Translations under genes and position numbers: made by a program | Notes under the pieces: model-generated | The model's input: only the letters and a program-made list of their open reading frames with translations | The model's database searches: none | Told to the model about the DNA's origin: nothing | Shown: positions 51,629-64,000 of the stretch, one piece after another | Position numbering within the stretch: the stretch's first letter is position 1 | How the letters are laid out: each line of letters begins with the position of its first letter | NCBI RefSeq assembly: GCF_025148445.1 | Contig: NZ_CP102270.1 | Location: forward strand, 2,281,001-2,345,000 | Origin: Eshraghiella crossota | GTDB lineage: Bacteria; Bacillota; Clostridia; Lachnospirales; Lachnospiraceae | DNA length: 64,000 bases | Direction of reading: 5' to 3'

Positions 51629-52804
51629 ATGCAGAACGATCGCGATCTTGAGACAATTCCTGTAGGTGCACTTGGTCTGATTAACCTTAACGGTTGTGAG
51701 GCACTTGGTCAGAAAATCAACAACTATATTGTTGACTGGCGTAATGAAAGAGAAAATGAACACAAAACAACATTAGCCTTTGCAGGATATCAGAGAGACA
51801 ATTATATCGTTAAGGCTGCCGTTCCACGTTTTGGTTCAGGTGAGGCAAAGGGTGTAATCAACGAATCAGTCCGTGGTTATGACTTATACCTTTTGGTTGA
51901 CGTATGTAATCACAGCCTTACTTACAATCTTTGTGGCAAGACAAATCATATGTCACCTGATGACCACTATCAGGATCTTAAGAGAATAATTGCAGCCGTA
52001 GGAGGTAAAGCAAGACGTATTACGGTTATTATGCCTTTTCTCTATGAAAGCAGACAGCATAAGCGAAGCGGAAGAGAATCCCTTGACTGTGCCCTGGCTT
52101 TAAGAGAACTCGTATCAATGGGTGTTGATAATATAATCACATTTGATGCCCATGATCCAAGAGTACAGAATGCGATTCCTTTGAATGGATTTGAAACCGT
52201 ACAGCCTGCATACCAGTTTATTAAAGCACTTCTTACCAATGTAAATGACCTTAAGATAGACAGCAATAATATGATGATTATAAGTCCTGATGAAGGTGCT
52301 ATGGGACGTGCCGTTTATTATTCTAACGTGCTCGGACTTGATATGGGTATGTTCTATAAGAGAAGAGATTATTCCCGTATTGTAGACGGACGTAACCCAA
52401 TTGTTGCCCATGAATTTTTAGGTTCTTCGGTTGAAGGCAAAGATGTGTTTATCATTGATGATATGATTTCTTCAGGTGAAAGCATGCTTGATGTTGCAAG
52501 AGAGCTTAAGAAAAGAAAAGCTAAGAGAATTTTCCTTGCTGCTACATTCGGTTTATTTACAAACGGTATGGCCAAATTCGATGAAGCCCACGAATCAGGT
52601 CTTTTTGACAAGATTCTTACAACCAACCTCGTATATCAGTCTCCTGAACTTTTAAGCAGGGATTACTATATAAGCGTAGATATGAGTAAATACATTGCAT
52701 TACTTATTGATACACTTAACCATGATGCTTCAATCAGCGACCTTCTTAATCCTGTTGAGAGAATCAACAAACGCGTAAATGCATATAAAGAATCACATAA
52801 ATAA
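51629..52804 (+). CDS. prs: Ribose-phosphate pyrophosphokinase, long divergent type
   Basis: The 391-residue protein belongs to the PRPP synthetase family, which makes PRPP from ribose-5-phosphate and ATP. The PRPP-binding loop is VFIIDDMISSGES (about 272-284), and a catalytic-His region is TFDAHDPRVQNAIPLNGF. It is about 75 residues longer than classical Prs (about 315), with an extra N-terminal segment and insertions. The metal/ATP regions differ from the standard DLHxxQIQGFF. I judge it the functional Prs or a close paralogue. A strong GGAGG precedes the ATG. Confidence 0.88.
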   Translation: MQNDRDLETIPVGALGLINLNGCEALGQKINNYIVDWRNERENEHKTTLAFAGYQRDNYIVKAAVPRFGSGEAKGVINESVRGYDLYLLVDVCNHSLTYNLCGKTNHMSPDDHYQDLKRIIAAVGGKARRITVIMPFLYESRQHKRSGRESLDCALALRELVSMGVDNIITFDAHDPRVQNAIPLNGFETVQPAYQFIKALLTNVNDLKIDSNNMMIISPDEGAMGRAVYYSNVLGLDMGMFYKRRDYSRIVDGRNPIVAHEFLGSSVEGKDVFIIDDMISSGESMLDVARELKKRKAKRIFLAATFGLFTNGMAKFDEAHESGLFDKILTTNLVYQSPELLSRDYYISVDMSKYIALLIDTLNHDASISDLLNPVERINKRVNAYKESHK

Positions 52805-52814
52805 TTAACATAAA

Positions 52815-52858
52815 AAGTCCGGAACCATCTCTTTAATATCAGATATGGTCCCGGACTT
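52815..52858. terminator. Bidirectional terminator between prs and the PBP gene
   Basis: AAGTCCGG with ACCAT pairs with ATGGT and CCGGACTT around a 16-nt loop. On the minus strand it is followed by TTTTTATG and on the plus strand by AATTCTT. It lies between two convergent genes. Confidence 0.8.
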
Positions 52859-52879
52859 AATTCTTATAATCTATCCTCT

Positions 52880-55024
52880 TTAATCATAGTCTTTGTCACC
52901 CATTCCACTTACATCAACATCCTTGTCGCCTCTGCCGCTAACGTCTACTCCGTGAGGTGTATCTCCGTCACTTATATTAGGTGTTCCGCCGCCATGCCAT
53001 CCCGGATGCGTCTCAGTTTCTTTTTCGTCGTGGATATCTCCACTATTATTATCAACGGCATTGTCCTGATAATCCGGAAATTCTTCTAGTGGAAGTCCTT
53101 CATGTATTATTTCCATATATTTTTTCCATATATTAAGAGGGAAAGTTCCTCCTCCAAGTCCAAGCACAGATTTAGGCTGGTCGCAGCCAACCCATACAAC
53201 AGTTGTATAGTATTTTGAATAACCTGCTAACCATCCGTCTTTATAATCATTGGTAGTTCCTGATTTTGCGGCTACTATCGCATTTTCAAGCTTTGCCTTT
53301 TGGAGTATTCCATGATTTACACCCCATTCCATCATTTTTGTTACCATAATCGAGGCATCTTTTGTGTATACACTGTAACCTTCGCCCGGATTATTTACTA
53401 TATTTTCTCCTTTTGAATTGGTAATTTTTGATACACATGTAGGATTTCTGTAGGTTCCATTATTTTCAAGGGTCGCATATCCTGCTGCCAGTTCCACAGG
53501 CGATACTCCGTAAGTAAAACCACCTACGCTTATCGCCATATTATGCTCATCATCATTTATTTTGGCATAATTCATGGCGTGGAGATATTGTATTGCAGTC
53601 TCAGGGGTCAGGCTCTCCATTATTTTCCAGGCAGGAACATTTGTGGAATAACCGAGTGCTTCCGTAAGTGTGATAAGTCCTCTGTATGTATCATCTACAT
53701 TTTTTGGTCCACCCGGCATATAAGAATCATCTATAATTTCATCCGGCATATGCCCTGCTATAAGGTACGGTGCGTACACCAGAACAGGTTTAATTGCACT
53801 TCCCGGCTGTCTGTATGCCTGATACGCCCTGTTAAACATATAACCGTCATATTCCTGCGTTCTGCCTCCGACAATAGCCGTAACCAATCCTGTCTCATTA
53901 TCTATGCATACGGCCGCACCCTGTAAATCGTATATTCCGTTATCACCTGTGTCTTCCGAAAACTTAAGTTCCTGATTAAGAATGTTCTGAAGCAGTTCCT
54001 GTTTCTCCATGTCAATGGCTGTATATATTCTGTATCCGCCTGTGAACAAAGATTTCTGATGCTCGGCATATGTTGAATCATACATCTCCTTATAAGCATC
54101 CTCATCATCTTTATCCGTAAACTCTGTCCTGAATACAAAACCGTCCTGCTCCATTAACGCTCTCGTTGCACAGTAAAATACATAGGTTTCTATGTAATTA
54201 TATCTGTCTGTTTTTTTGCTGTTAATCACAATGTCATATTCTATTGCTTCATAATACTCAAGACTGGTTATAAGGCCTGCCGCATACAGCTGTTTCAGAA
54301 CGGAATTTCTTCTCTCCACGGCTGCGTCATAATTGGTAAATGGGTCATAGGCATTTGGTCTTCTTGGAATACCCGCAAGAAAAGCAAGCTGTGACACATT
54401 AAGTTCACTTACCGGCTTTCCGAAATATCCCTCTGATGCTGCCTCGATTCCATAATATCCGTTAGCAAAATATATATTATTGATATAAAATTCAAGAATC
54501 TGATCCTTTGAAAATCTCTTTTCAAGCTCCATTGCTATAAACATTTCAGTTATCTTACGGTTCCATGTAATACTCTGGTCAAGAAACATATTTTTCGCAA
54601 GCTGCTGTGTAATTGTACTTGCCCCCTGTTTAATTGAAGCGTGTGTTACATTGGCAAGCGCCGCCCTGATAATTGCGGACATATCAATTCCCGAATGATT
54701 GTAAAAATCCTTATCTTCTATCTGGACAAACATCTTCTTTAAAACGTCCGGAATCTCATCGGATTCAAGATAATATAATTCTTTAATTCCACTTAAAGCA
54801 GATATTTCTTTGCCGTTTTTATCATAGATAATACTCGTTTCAGTCTGTCTGAACGAATCTAAAGACACGTTTGACATTATCTTTTTTGCATCTGACCGCA
54901 GTTTTAATATTTTGCCAAGAAATACACCTGCAACAATGAGAAGCGTGCCTAAAAGCGTTATAACGACTGCCAATATAATCTTTTTAAGTGTCTTATTTTT
55001 TTTCTTTGTCTTGTCTTTCGCCAT
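52880..55024 (-). CDS. Class A penicillin-binding protein (PBP1A family)
   Basis: The 714-residue bifunctional peptidoglycan synthase has a short cytoplasmic Lys-rich start, one membrane helix, a GT51 glycosyltransferase domain (EDKDFYNHSGID near residue 98, KQGASTITQQLAKN, RKITEMFIAMELE) and a transpeptidase domain with the active Ser in GSAIKP (near 408), STN (near 456) and KSGTTN (near 590). The C-terminal tail is disordered and ends in an imperfect 10-residue repeat (VDVSGRGDKD, VDVSGMGDKD). It follows a membrane-anchored protein gene by 15 bp. Confidence 0.95.
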   Translation of the reverse strand: MAKDKTKKKNKTLKKIILAVVITLLGTLLIVAGVFLGKILKLRSDAKKIMSNVSLDSFRQTETSIIYDKNGKEISALSGIKELYYLESDEIPDVLKKMFVQIEDKDFYNHSGIDMSAIIRAALANVTHASIKQGASTITQQLAKNMFLDQSITWNRKITEMFIAMELEKRFSKDQILEFYINNIYFANGYYGIEAASEGYFGKPVSELNVSQLAFLAGIPRRPNAYDPFTNYDAAVERRNSVLKQLYAAGLITSLEYYEAIEYDIVINSKKTDRYNYIETYVFYCATRALMEQDGFVFRTEFTDKDDEDAYKEMYDSTYAEHQKSLFTGGYRIYTAIDMEKQELLQNILNQELKFSEDTGDNGIYDLQGAAVCIDNETGLVTAIVGGRTQEYDGYMFNRAYQAYRQPGSAIKPVLVYAPYLIAGHMPDEIIDDSYMPGGPKNVDDTYRGLITLTEALGYSTNVPAWKIMESLTPETAIQYLHAMNYAKINDDEHNMAISVGGFTYGVSPVELAAGYATLENNGTYRNPTCVSKITNSKGENIVNNPGEGYSVYTKDASIMVTKMMEWGVNHGILQKAKLENAIVAAKSGTTNDYKDGWLAGYSKYYTTVVWVGCDQPKSVLGLGGGTFPLNIWKKYMEIIHEGLPLEEFPDYQDNAVDNNSGDIHDEKETETHPGWHGGGTPNISDGDTPHGVDVSGRGDKDVDVSGMGDKDYD

Positions 55025-55039
55025 ATTAAATCTCCCGGT

Positions 55040-57154
55040 TTATTTATGGTCATCCATATATCTGTCCCAGATTTTATTGCCTTGCAGGTCTATCACAACC
55101 CCGCCGGTATTTTTAGCAACACTGATACATTCCGATTTGTCTGTATCTATATAATAAAGTCTGCCGTAAGTATATACATAATAATATTCAGTAGTAATAT
55201 CAAATTCATTGTTAATATGTACTGCGGAATCTGACGGAAATACATACTTTCCGTTCTGCCATGATGTTTTAACAGAACCTTTGACAGGCGGAATAATATA
55301 TAATTCCTTCTGTCTTTCCTCAGAATTTCCTGTGTATAATTTTGCTTTTGTACTGTCTGATTCTGTATTGCTGAGAAGCCTTTCATCAGTGATATCCACC
55401 AAATTATTGTTTTCATCATAGGCAACACGCTTAATTATTATTTTGGATTCGTAAAATTCCGTTCCCGATATATAACTGTCATCATTTTCATAAGTTCTTA
55501 TAATTTCCAGATTTTCATCCATAATATAAATTCCTTTCATAAGGAATTTTCCTGTCTGGGTTACAATATCTTCAGGTGCCAGTCCGTATACAATGTTATT
55601 GTCAATAAAACCGAGAACACGTATTTTCTCATTGGTTTCACATTGTATTGTACGTTTTACCCCATCCTTAAGGTCTATAATATTAATCAGATTATCAACA
55701 TTTTCTGTCTGGTACACAAGGACATTATTGCCTGACGTCATACAGGTATCAGGCACAACATTGCTGTCAAGCAGCATACATTCCTTGGTCTCATAATTCA
55801 AATAATATATCGACCTGTTTCTGTAAAAATATAATATTTTTCTGTCATTAATGTAAGCTGCTTTATCCAGTTCCTCTTTTGTAACAAGATAATTTTCATC
55901 TGTAGGAATAAAAGCAAGTTCGGTTATTGTATTCGATGCAAAATTATACATATAAGCTGCGATTCCGGTATTGCCTTCGTGGCTTCCTCTGTTCATATAG
56001 CCATATACAACAAAATAAATATCTCCGTTCTTATCCACATCAAGAATCTTTATTCCGTAATTTCTGTTTTTTTCCCTGAAACCGTCCGAGGTCTCTTCAT
56101 CAAAAGAAAAAACCTTGTTAAATTTATCTCTGTTAGGGTGATAACTCCACAAATTCCCATTTACTACAAAGGCTGTGACCGTTCCAGTTGAATTGCACAT
56201 GGTCTGAAGAGATTTGTCCTCATTAATTCCCAGATATATATTACGTCCGGATGATATTCCGTATTCAGGTTCAAATATCTGGTTCATAAATCTGTCATAA
56301 GAATATACATAAGTAACCTTTTCGCTGACCTGGTTTATTCTGAAGAATTCCGTTACTTCATAATTATAATTTCTGTTCTCATCTTTTGTTGTAATGCAGA
56401 ACTTCAGGGTTATGGATGCCACGTCACCGTCTATCTCGTCTATCTGGGGATATATTTCTCCCTGCAATTCAGGATTAAGCATTCCGTAGCCTACCTGCGA
56501 CAATTTACTGTGGATATTAACATGACTTAAATCGGTATTATCGCCTGTGCTGTCAGGCTCCAGCTTTGGTATAAGCTCCTTAAGCGTATTTTCATTTCTT
56601 GTATTTCCCGAAAACCATTTAACATAGCTAAGTTTTCTGTCAACATTGGCATTATCTGTCAGCTTAATTCTCGTATAGTATGATGTATCCCCATAATCCT
56701 TTGTATTAATACAGATTTTCAACATATACTCTTTACCGGTTTCAAGAAGATTACGCAATCTTGCATTTATATCTATTATGCCTGATTTATCGGTAAAATT
56801 TTCCAGCTCCGTTTTTTCAATCAGCTCTGTTCCGCTTAAATCCCTGACTTCATAAGATATGCCTGAAATATCGGTTCCGTATGTTTTAAGGGCAAAATGT
56901 ATGTCTCTGGTCGTCTTAACAGGTGTTATAACTCCGTGAAGTTCTGAATAATTTATTTCAGAATTATAACCATACAGATAGTTATAGCCCGTTCCTTCTT
57001 CGGAAACCATATATACCACCGGGAGTCCCGCCTCACTCATGGTTCTGGTATCTGTTTTATCTGTTGCACCATCTGTTTTCAATAAATAAGTAATGGCAAA
57101 AGTTGCCACAAAAGCAATTATATATAAAGCAATTCTTAACCTTAATATCTTCAA
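55040..57154 (-). CDS. Membrane-anchored extracytoplasmic protein, partner gene of the class A PBP
   Basis: The product is about 704 residues: an N-terminal membrane anchor (MKILRLRIALYIIAFVATFA) and a large outside part. The second half has repeating beta segments (NGDIYFVVYGYMN, DRKILYFYRNRSIYYLNYET, NVLVYQTENVDNLINIIDLK, DNNIVYGLAP), suggesting a beta-propeller. I do not recognise a family. The start is uncertain: TTG at 57154 has GGTGG 8 nt upstream, while starts at 57166 or 57169 lie inside that site. It precedes the class A PBP by 15 bp, so it may regulate or localise that enzyme; this is inference. Confidence 0.72.
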   Translation of the reverse strand: MKILRLRIALYIIAFVATFAITYLLKTDGATDKTDTRTMSEAGLPVVYMVSEEGTGYNYLYGYNSEINYSELHGVITPVKTTRDIHFALKTYGTDISGISYEVRDLSGTELIEKTELENFTDKSGIIDINARLRNLLETGKEYMLKICINTKDYGDTSYYTRIKLTDNANVDRKLSYVKWFSGNTRNENTLKELIPKLEPDSTGDNTDLSHVNIHSKLSQVGYGMLNPELQGEIYPQIDEIDGDVASITLKFCITTKDENRNYNYEVTEFFRINQVSEKVTYVYSYDRFMNQIFEPEYGISSGRNIYLGINEDKSLQTMCNSTGTVTAFVVNGNLWSYHPNRDKFNKVFSFDEETSDGFREKNRNYGIKILDVDKNGDIYFVVYGYMNRGSHEGNTGIAAYMYNFASNTITELAFIPTDENYLVTKEELDKAAYINDRKILYFYRNRSIYYLNYETKECMLLDSNVVPDTCMTSGNNVLVYQTENVDNLINIIDLKDGVKRTIQCETNEKIRVLGFIDNNIVYGLAPEDIVTQTGKFLMKGIYIMDENLEIIRTYENDDSYISGTEFYESKIIIKRVAYDENNNLVDITDERLLSNTESDSTKAKLYTGNSEERQKELYIIPPVKGSVKTSWQNGKYVFPSDSAVHINNEFDITTEYYYVYTYGRLYYIDTDKSECISVAKNTGGVVIDLQGNKIWDRYMDDHK

Positions 57155-57204
57155 TGTAAATACCACCAATTCGTCATTATCTTATTATTTTACAACGTAT
57201 TTCC

Positions 57205-57912
57205 CTAGTAATCAAGGTTGTTAATCGGTGTTGCAAGATATATAACTGTTTCATTGGCTGCTTCGTCATACGAAGACGTGACATTCACATTGATTTTTCT
57301 ACCCACTGATTTTATATAACCTTCAATATTGGATGTATATGCATATATTGTAAAAATATCATTATCCCTGCTTTCTGTTACAATTTTACCGTCAAGTTTC
57401 TTTATCATCCTGTCAGCCAGATAACTTCTTTCTTCATAGTTAAGGGCGCCCCTTATTCTTCCCTCAAGATATATGCTCACATTTCCTTTAATACCCTCTG
57501 CCGCAAAAATATTTCTGACCAGCTCTTCATAATCATATAAACATTCTGTATTTTGTTTTAAATCCACCATTATCCTCAAAAAATTATTACCATCCCTATT
57601 GGCAAGCTGTACTTTTACATATCCGTTATCCGATATTTTTTCACAGTATACTTCCTCTTCACACGATACCATATTGTAATCGTTCATAATTCCTAAGGCA
57701 TACATTATATTTTTAACGGCATATTCCTTGTCCGTTATATTTCCATATATGCTGTATTCGCCCTCTCCTATGACTTTTCCCGTCACATAATTGCAATTTG
57801 ATGTTGCAAATGCCGTAAATATATCGCTTTTTTTCTCATTCGCTTCACAAATATATCTGACTGCCACCAGACTCCATATAACCATGCCTGCAATTATTCC
57901 GGCTTTTTTCAT
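57205..57912 (-). CDS. YwmB-like TATA-box-binding-fold protein
   Basis: The 235-residue protein has an N-terminal signal/membrane segment (MKKAGIIAGMVIWSLVAVRY) and a beta-rich body with YSIYGNITDKEYAVKNIMYA and a C-terminal GRKINVNVTSSYDEAANETV. It resembles the YwmB family, which in Bacillus lies near the ATP synthase operon and whose function is unknown. The same neighbourhood occurs here, directly after atpC. The ATG at 57912 follows GGGAGGT; that site is inside the 3' arm of the atp terminator hairpin. A longer reading frame from 57951 runs through the hairpin and is rejected. Confidence 0.78.
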   Translation of the reverse strand: MKKAGIIAGMVIWSLVAVRYICEANEKKSDIFTAFATSNCNYVTGKVIGEGEYSIYGNITDKEYAVKNIMYALGIMNDYNMVSCEEEVYCEKISDNGYVKVQLANRDGNNFLRIMVDLKQNTECLYDYEELVRNIFAAEGIKGNVSIYLEGRIRGALNYEERSYLADRMIKKLDGKIVTESRDNDIFTIYAYTSNIEGYIKSVGRKINVNVTSSYDEAANETVIYLATPINNLDY

Positions 57913-57918
57913 AAAAAC

Positions 57919-57960
57919 ACCTCCCAAATGGCTTTTCTGAATTATTGCCATCCGGGAGGT
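57919..57960 (-). terminator. atp operon terminator that contains the ywmB ribosome binding site
   Basis: On the minus strand ACCTCCC and ATGGC (5' arm) pair with GCCAT and GGGAGGT (3' arm) around a 14-nt loop, with a small internal mismatch, and are followed by GTTTTT. The hairpin starts 8 nt after the atpC stop. GGGAGGT is also the Shine-Dalgarno of ywmB, and the T-run is the spacer to its ATG. Confidence 0.8.
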
Positions 57961-57968
57961 ATTTATTC

Positions 57969-58370
57969 TTAATTTTTTAATGAAATTCGTATCAATGATT
58001 TCTTCAAAGCTATTTCTGCTCTCTGAAGGTCTATTCCGGACTTATCCCCGGAAATTCTTCTTTCAGCTCTTATCTTAGCTTCCCTGGCACGGTTCTCATC
58101 TATCTCATCAGGCCATTCGGCAATTTCCGCAAAAATAGAAATCTTATCTTTCATTATTTTTGCAAATCCGGAATGTAATGCCGCCTTCTTTTCGCCACCC
58201 GGTTCATGTATAACAAGAACTCCCGGGGAAAGAATTACAGCAAGGGGTATATGTTCCGGATATACACCGATATAACCTTCTGTTGTATTAAATTCGGCCA
58301 TTGTTACTTCACCGGTATAAAAATTCCGGTCCGGACACATAATCTCCAGTTTCATTGTTTTATCTGCCAT
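57969..58370 (-). CDS. atpC: ATP synthase epsilon subunit
   Basis: The 133-residue subunit has the N-terminal beta-sandwich (KLEIMCPDRNFYTGEVTMAE, GYIGVYPEHIPLAVILSPGV) and the C-terminal two-helix part (ENRAREAKIRAERRIS). It belongs to the central stalk and can inhibit ATP hydrolysis. It is the last gene of the operon, 11 bp after atpD. Confidence 0.95.
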   Translation of the reverse strand: MADKTMKLEIMCPDRNFYTGEVTMAEFNTTEGYIGVYPEHIPLAVILSPGVLVIHEPGGEKKAALHSGFAKIMKDKISIFAEIAEWPDEIDENRAREAKIRAERRISGDKSGIDLQRAEIALKKSLIRISLKN

Positions 58371-58381
58371 AGATGACCCTC

Positions 58382-60639
<2,258 letters not shown>

Positions 60640-60650
60640 ATATTATACCT

Positions 60651-62198
<1,548 letters not shown>

Positions 62199-62744
62199 CT
62201 ATAAATCAATTTTCTGAAGCTGTCTGGAAAGTTCCAGAAGCTTATGTTTTATACTGCTGTCAACTACTCTGTCACCAATCCTGATTATCATTCCTCCGAT
62301 AAGTGATTCATCGACGCTGTAATGAATTTCAAACTCCTGATAGTCCGTTGTTTCCAATAATCTTTTAAGAATCTTTTCTTTGGCCGCCTTATCAGGTTCC
62401 ACAGGTGTTGTAACGTATGCCGTCCCGATACCTTTATATTCTTTTACCTTGTTAAGGAAATAGTTAAGGATATCTTTTATCGCGTAAGCACGGTCTTTTT
62501 CAACCACAGTTACAAGAAAACCTGTCATTTCTTTTGATACGAACTTTTCAAAGCTGTTTATCATTACTTTGATTTTTTCGTCTTTTTCTATGTTAGGGTG
62601 ACACAGGAATTCGGACAGTTCTTTATTATCTGAAAAGACCTGTAATACACACACTGCCTCATCATACAAAGCATCTGTCATATTCTGTTCAACCGCTACT
62701 TCAAACAGTGATTCGCCATAAGTTGAAGATACTAATTTCGCCAT
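62199..62744 (-). CDS. atpH: ATP synthase delta subunit
   Basis: The 181-residue subunit has the N-terminal helical bundle (YGESLFEVAVEQNMTDALYD) and the C-terminal conserved segment (DESLIGGMIIRIGDRVVDSS). It joins F1 to the peripheral stalk. Its start overlaps the atpF stop by 13 bp. Confidence 0.95.
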   Translation of the reverse strand: MAKLVSSTYGESLFEVAVEQNMTDALYDEAVCVLQVFSDNKELSEFLCHPNIEKDEKIKVMINSFEKFVSKEMTGFLVTVVEKDRAYAIKDILNYFLNKVKEYKGIGTAYVTTPVEPDKAAKEKILKRLLETTDYQEFEIHYSVDESLIGGMIIRIGDRVVDSSIKHKLLELSRQLQKIDL

Positions 62745-63247
62745 GTATTATCACCCATTTCATTAAGTGTCTCATCCACCAGTGATTCCTGTATATCGGT
62801 ATCAATGGAAGCTGATACAACTTTTCCTGCCATCATTGTCGCAACAGCAATCATTTCCTTCTTCATATCGTCAGCAGCTTTTTTCTTCTCAAGCTCAATT
62901 TCATTATCGGCTCTCTTAATAATTCTTCCTGCCTCTTCTTTTGCTTCCGAAATTACTTCAGCTTCTTTCTGAAGTGCTTTCTTTCTTGCATCGGCAAGAA
63001 TCTGGTCTGCTGCTGTATCGGCATTCTTTAATTTCTCATCATACTGAGCCTTTAAAGCATCTGCCTCTTCTTTACTCTTTCTGGCTGATTCAATTTCAGC
63101 CGCTACATTATCCTGTCTTTTTTTAAGAAGGTTTCTTACAGGATTAAAAAGAAGATATGAACCTAACAAGAACAATATGAAAATATTAACAGCTAAAATA
63201 ATTGCATCCTGGAGTAGCTGTGGGTCCAGATTAAATATTCTTTGCAA
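62732..63247 (-). CDS. atpF: ATP synthase b subunit
   Basis: The 171-residue peripheral-stalk subunit has one N-terminal membrane helix (LQDAIILAVNIFILFLLGSY) and a long charged coiled coil (KEEADALKAQYDEKL onward). The start is TTG at 63247 behind GGGAGG. It lies 36 bp after atpE. Confidence 0.95.
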   Translation of the reverse strand: MQRIFNLDPQLLQDAIILAVNIFILFLLGSYLLFNPVRNLLKKRQDNVAAEIESARKSKEEADALKAQYDEKLKNADTAADQILADARKKALQKEAEVISEAKEEAGRIIKRADNEIELEKKKAADDMKKEMIAVATMMAGKVVSASIDTDIQESLVDETLNEMGDNTWRN

Positions 63248-63283
63248 GGTTTTGCCTCCCTTTAGTTCTCTGTCTTGTTTTTT

Positions 63284-64000
<717 letters not shown>

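Overview
The window looks like the chromosome of a low-GC, Gram-positive, spore-forming anaerobe of the Lachnospiraceae type (Clostridia). Supporting this are spoVT, spoVG and ywmB homologues, a DnaD/DnaC primosome pair, glgC/glgD glycogen synthesis, two lipoprotein-dependent sugar ABC transporters with a MalQ/LacI module, frequent TTG starts behind strong Shine-Dalgarno sequences, and an F1Fo ATP synthase whose c subunit carries a Na+-type ligand set. No rRNA, tRNA, CRISPR array, transposase or phage gene was seen.

Region 1 (1-10.6 kb) is clearly more GC-rich by eye than the rest and reads as an accessory surface locus. All its genes are on the minus strand. In transcription order they are: a seven-helix membrane sensor with a degenerate kinase end, a soluble PAS histidine kinase, a NarL/FixJ response regulator, a terminator, a stand-alone receiver whose phospho-acceptor Asp is Glu, a 1041-residue secreted protein ending in a dockerin, a 557-residue wall-anchored protein beginning with a cohesin-like domain, and a third secreted protein cut by the window edge. 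A perfect 20-bp palindrome lies at the promoter of the surface operon. This is my main candidate for an undescribed system: a locally regulated, small cohesin-dockerin surface assembly.

Region 2 (10.9-32.5 kb) holds a secreted Cthe_2159-like beta-helix protein, spoVT, an SDR, a 5'-truncated cation antiporter that starts directly after another gene's terminator, and an OB-like lipoprotein. Next is a complete ABC sugar importer operon led by a DUF2971 gene. After it comes a maltodextrin-type module (malE-malF-malG-lacI-malQ) with AAACGTTT palindromes around its promoter and between malE and malF. The region ends with pth-mfd-asparaginase.

Region 3 (32.6-45.1 kb) contains a CorC/HlyC-type CBS membrane protein and an MscL with a C-terminal zinc ribbon. 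A LytTR regulator follows, with an FtsX/MacB-type ABC exporter; the regulator and the exporter share the same promoter/operator geometry. Next are galE with an AEC transporter, and an MMPL exporter with a coiled-coil lipoprotein opposite a divergent TetR gene. Two convergent gene ends share a conserved hairpin repeat.

Region 4 (45.1-64 kb) is core: spoVG-glgD-glgC, murC, three abutting DnaA boxes, dnaD-like/dnaC, a divergent long PRPP synthetase, a class A PBP with a membrane-anchored partner, ywmB, and the atpB-E-F-H-A-G-D-C operon running off the right edge. The terminator of the atp operon contains the ribosome binding site of ywmB.
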